Positions 61,426-64,000 of a DNA stretch of 64,000 bases are shown here, in pieces. Source of the stretch: Paenibacillus sp. JDR-2. Lineage in GTDB: Bacteria > Bacillota > Bacilli > Paenibacillales > Paenibacillaceae. The notes under the pieces are model-generated. The model saw nothing but the letters and a program-made list of their open reading frames with translations. It had not been told where the DNA came from and ran no database searches. Where the stretch lies: positions 1,994,501-2,058,500 of the forward strand of contig NC_012914.1 in the NCBI RefSeq assembly GCF_000023585.1, in the 5' to 3' direction. A program made the translations under genes and the position numbers. Each line of letters begins with the position of its first letter. Position 1 is the stretch's first letter.

Positions 61426-62955
61426 ATGTACTCTGCATTAATCAAGATTCCTTTATTGAAAGAAGAATTTTGGTGGGGCGGTGCCGTTGCCGACGGTATA
61501 CGGATGCCCTTTGGCCGTATGGCTTTTCAGCGCGATCTATATGGCGATGCCGGTTATAATCAAGCGAATACCCTGCTTGTTTCCAGCAAGGGGAGATCCG
61601 TCTGGTCGGAGGAGCCTTTTCGATTTTCCTTGGAAGGGAACGAGCTTATTATTGAAGGAATAGAAGGGACGATTAAAGTCGAAGAAAGCGGCAAGCATTT
61701 GCGGGATGCGTTTCAGCATGCTTCCAAGACCTATTTCCCTCCTTCCGGCACTTATCCGGATTTGTTGTTCTTTCAGGTTCCCCAATACAACACCTGGATG
61801 GAGATGAGCTATCATCCCACACAGGACAAGGTGCTTGCTTATGCGGAGGCCATTGTTGCGAACGGTTTTCCGCCGGGAATTATGATGATTGACGATAATT
61901 GGCATGAGGATTACGGTACGCTTGCGTTTCACCCTGGTCGGTTTCCCGATCCCCAAGCGATGGTCGGCAAGCTGCATTCGCTTGGCTTCCGCGTCTTGCT
62001 GTGGGTATGTCCGTTCATTAGTCCGGATGGAGAAGTATTCCGTTATTTGCACAAGCAGCGCTATTTGCTTCGGGAGGCTGACGGAAGTCCGGTTGTCCGT
62101 CAGTGGTGGAACGGCTATAGCGCCATTCTGGACGGCATCAATGAAGACGCCGTGAGCTGGTTTAAGCAGCAATTGGATCATTTAACGGAAGCTTACGGGA
62201 TAGACGGGTTTAAGCTGGATGCCGGAGACCCTCAATATTATAAGAAGACGGATGTCGGCTCACGGCCGTCAACGCCAAATGAACAATGCGAATCTTGGGC
62301 ACGTCTTGGCCTTCACTATCCGTTTAATGAATATCGCGCATGCTGGAAGCTGGCAGGCCAGCCGCTAGTCCAGCGTCTTAGCGACAAGAATCACAGCTGG
62401 GACGGCGACGGTCTGGCTTCCTTAATTCCGAACGGGCTTGCGCAAGGATTAAGCGGTTATGCGTTCAACTGTCCGGACATGGTTGGCGGCGGGCAATATG
62501 AGGATCTGATCCGGCCAGACTTCAAGGTGGATGGGGAATTGTTTGTGCGTTATGCGCAGTGCTCCGCGCTGTTCCCGATGATGCAGTTCTCCACGGCCCC
62601 GTGGAGGGTGCTCGACGAGACTCATCTGAAGTATTGCATCGAAGCAGCGGGGCTGCATACCCGATTGGGAGCGGAGATTGCCAAATGGGTCAGACTGGCT
62701 GCCGAGACCGGAGAGCCGATCATGCGGCATATGGCGTACGTGTTTCCGGAGGGAGGATTCGAACAGGTGACCGATCAGTTTTTGCTAGGGGATCATATTC
62801 TAGTCGCTCCGGTTTTGGAGAAAGGGGCGGTGTCGCGCGGAATCGTATTTCCGGAGGGAACCTGGCTAGGCGATGACGGCAGCGAAGTCATTGGACCATG
62901 CGAAGCCCGGGTCGAAGCGCCGCTGTCCAGACTGCCCTGGTACCGCCGTCAATAA
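61426..62955 (+). CDS. GH31-family glycosidase
   Basis: A 509-residue cytosolic enzyme of the alpha-glucosidase/alpha-xylosidase clan. The barrel shows PPGIMMIDDNWHEDYG near residue 147, the nucleophile region GIDGFKLDAGDP near 262 (Asp in KLDAG), the acid/base region SWDGDGLASLIPNGL near 325 and HMAYVFPEGG near 436 before the C-terminal sandwich. It is shorter than most GH31 enzymes (600-800) because the N-terminal sandwich is reduced to about 100 residues. It faces the AraC gene at 63002 tail to tail across a shared terminator; the AraC protein may control it. Substrate probably an alpha-linked oligosaccharide. Confidence 0.87.
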   Translation: MYSALIKIPLLKEEFWWGGAVADGIRMPFGRMAFQRDLYGDAGYNQANTLLVSSKGRSVWSEEPFRFSLEGNELIIEGIEGTIKVEESGKHLRDAFQHASKTYFPPSGTYPDLLFFQVPQYNTWMEMSYHPTQDKVLAYAEAIVANGFPPGIMMIDDNWHEDYGTLAFHPGRFPDPQAMVGKLHSLGFRVLLWVCPFISPDGEVFRYLHKQRYLLREADGSPVVRQWWNGYSAILDGINEDAVSWFKQQLDHLTEAYGIDGFKLDAGDPQYYKKTDVGSRPSTPNEQCESWARLGLHYPFNEYRACWKLAGQPLVQRLSDKNHSWDGDGLASLIPNGLAQGLSGYAFNCPDMVGGGQYEDLIRPDFKVDGELFVRYAQCSALFPMMQFSTAPWRVLDETHLKYCIEAAGLHTRLGAEIAKWVRLAAETGEPIMRHMAYVFPEGGFEQVTDQFLLGDHILVAPVLEKGAVSRGIVFPEGTWLGDDGSEVIGPCEARVEAPLSRLPWYRRQ

Positions 62956-62959
62956 CCAT

Positions 62960-63003
62960 AAAGGTACAAGCATGTGTTCTGAACACGGCTTGTACCTTTT
63001 TTC
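62960..63003. terminator. Bidirectional terminator, GH31/AraC
   Basis: AAAGGTACAAGC and GCTTGTACCTTT with an inner GTGTTC/GAACAC stem, T6 on the right. Confidence 0.87.
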
Positions 63004-63871
63004 ATTCGTAATAGATGGCGTCATAAGGAAACTCGATCTTTTTCATCCGGTATTCTTTGGGGGTCATCGACATATACTCCCGAAATACCTTGCCGAAGTA
63101 GCTTGAATTTTCAAAGCCGCACATTTCGCCTATCGTCTGGACGGGAAGCTCCGTTGTTCTAAGCAAAGCGACGGCAGCCTCCATTCTCCGGTCCCGCAAA
63201 TAAGCGAGCGGCGAAGTCTGATCCGACTTCTGGAACAACCGGCATAAATGATACTTGTTGACACCGCAATGCTCGGCCAGCTGGTCTAAGGTTAACGGCT
63301 GCGCATAGTGCTGCTTCATAAAATCCTTCGCCCGTTGAATAAGGCTGCTGGAGCTTGTGCTAATCTCCCGGCTGACTTCCCTGCTCGTCTGCACCAAAGC
63401 GATCATCCATTCATAGACCTTTGCGGACAGCTGATATTTATCCGTTATCTTCTCTTCGGCAATCGACCGGAGGAGCTTCCGGAATGCGTGAATAATCGGG
63501 GAGTTCGGATCCCGCCGGATAATCGGTCCTTCCTGCGCGATAACAAGATCCCAGATCCGGCTTGCTTCATCGCCGCTCAGATTGAGCCAAAGCACCTCCC
63601 AGGGTTCGTCTTCGCTTTTATAAAAGTACCGGTGTTTACTAGGAACTTTGACGAGAAATCCGGTTCCCCTCGGCAGCGGTATGCATTGCTGCTCGTATTC
63701 GATATAGCCTAGACCGTTTAGGGTATATTGAAAAATGACATGTCCAAAGTCCGGCCGTTCATCGCCCGTAAAGCTGTAATCGGGGTTCTGAATGCTCTGC
63801 CAGCCGATAGAGTCCAGCGTCAGAATAGACGGGTCGTCATTTCGAAACGCAAAGGATGCCTGTTCGTTCAT
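63002..63871 (-). CDS. AraC-family transcriptional regulator
   Basis: A 289-residue cytosolic regulator: a cupin-like sugar-binding N-terminus (residues about 15-150, FQYTLNGLGYIEYEQQCIPLPRG) and two helix-turn-helices at the C-terminus (LDQLAEHCGVNKYHLCRLFQK near 210; IGEMCGFENSSYFGKVFREYM near 255). It resembles regulators of alpha-galactoside or other sugar genes. Start after TAGGAGGG. Stop overlaps the edge of the shared terminator. The convergent GH31 gene is its likely target. Confidence 0.9.
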   Translation of the reverse strand: MNEQASFAFRNDDPSILTLDSIGWQSIQNPDYSFTGDERPDFGHVIFQYTLNGLGYIEYEQQCIPLPRGTGFLVKVPSKHRYFYKSEDEPWEVLWLNLSGDEASRIWDLVIAQEGPIIRRDPNSPIIHAFRKLLRSIAEEKITDKYQLSAKVYEWMIALVQTSREVSREISTSSSSLIQRAKDFMKQHYAQPLTLDQLAEHCGVNKYHLCRLFQKSDQTSPLAYLRDRRMEAAVALLRTTELPVQTIGEMCGFENSSYFGKVFREYMSMTPKEYRMKKIEFPYDAIYYE

Positions 63872-63889
63872 GCGGATCCCTCCTAAATA

Positions 63890-64000
63890 TTAACGTCCAT
63901 ACAACTTCCGGTAAGTTTCCGGCGTCATGCCTTCCCTTTGGCGGAAGGTGGAGACGAAATGGCTCGCGTCGCGAAAGCCTACCGCTTCGCCGATGCGGCG
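63890..64000 (-). CDS. AraC-family regulator, C-terminal fragment (cut by window edge)
   Basis: Only the last 36 residues are in the window, beginning at the right edge. They read as the second helix-turn-helix of an AraC protein: IGEAVGFRDASHFVSTFRQR followed by EGMTPETYRKLYGR and a stop. The gene ends 18 bases before the start codon of the preceding AraC gene on the same strand, so two AraC regulators lie in tandem. Confidence 0.85.
   Translation of the reverse strand, partial: RRIGEAVGFRDASHFVSTFRQREGMTPETYRKLYGR

Overview
The window looks like a chromosomal segment of a spore-forming Firmicute, most probably Paenibacillus or a close relative. Pointers are a GerA-type germinant receptor operon, a surface protein with three SLH domains, LplA/LplB/YtcP-type sugar ABC transporters with a membrane-bound AraC regulator, a DedA family rich in copies, strong AGGAGG ribosome binding sites, several TTG/GTG starts and many short hairpin-plus-T terminators. 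No rRNA, tRNA, CRISPR array, transposase or phage gene was seen. Names rest on motifs and family knowledge read by eye; no database search was run.

Layout. 0.3-2.6 kb: SDR reductase, LacI regulator and a HAD phosphatase lacking its cap. 2.7-13.5 kb: an envelope block with a sensor kinase/response regulator pair, undecaprenyl-diphosphatase UppP, a DedA flippase-like protein, a C-tail-anchored unknown, an RND exporter, a DedA protein fused to a PAP2 domain that has lost its catalytic histidines, and an ECF sigma/anti-sigma/bactofilin-like operon. 13.6-16.0 kb: a His-rich small membrane protein, an 84-residue unknown and a sulfatase with a cre-like operator. 16.1-18.6 kb: gdhA divergent from gltC. 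18.7-22.7 kb: spore germination operon and a YjfB-like small protein. 22.8-25.5 kb: DoxX protein behind two palindromic operators, an esterase and a GAPDH-family enzyme. 25.6-31.4 kb: an organosulfur operon (ABC transporter plus two paralogous flavin monooxygenases) behind a leader with an intrinsic terminator. 31.4-37.3 kb: SDR/WYL divergent pair, secreted GH43 enzyme, katG.

37.8-52.7 kb is a carbohydrate-utilisation locus read left to right: membrane AraC regulator, ABC importer, TIM-barrel isomerase, an unknown protein, an alpha/alpha-barrel protein, a GH105-type unsaturated glycuronyl hydrolase, an MgtC-type protein that apparently starts with CTG, a LacI regulator broken by two single-base deletions, and a Gfo/Idh/MocA dehydrogenase. 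All enzymes lack signal peptides, so imported oligosaccharides are probably finished inside the cell. cre-like sites precede the regulator and the binding protein.

53.3-61.3 kb is a compact heme island: a 1149-residue NEAT/FIVAR/SLH surface protein, a 124-residue secreted NEAT-like protein, an IsdG-type heme monooxygenase, a membrane-anchored NEAT protein and an HssRS-type heme sensor pair, with two good Fur boxes. The logical order is capture at the S-layer, relay through the wall, degradation inside, and sensing of excess; the ABC permease and the HrtAB exporter are not in the window. The end holds a GH31 enzyme whose ribosome binding site lies in a long inverted repeat, and two AraC regulators on the minus strand, the last cut by the window edge.
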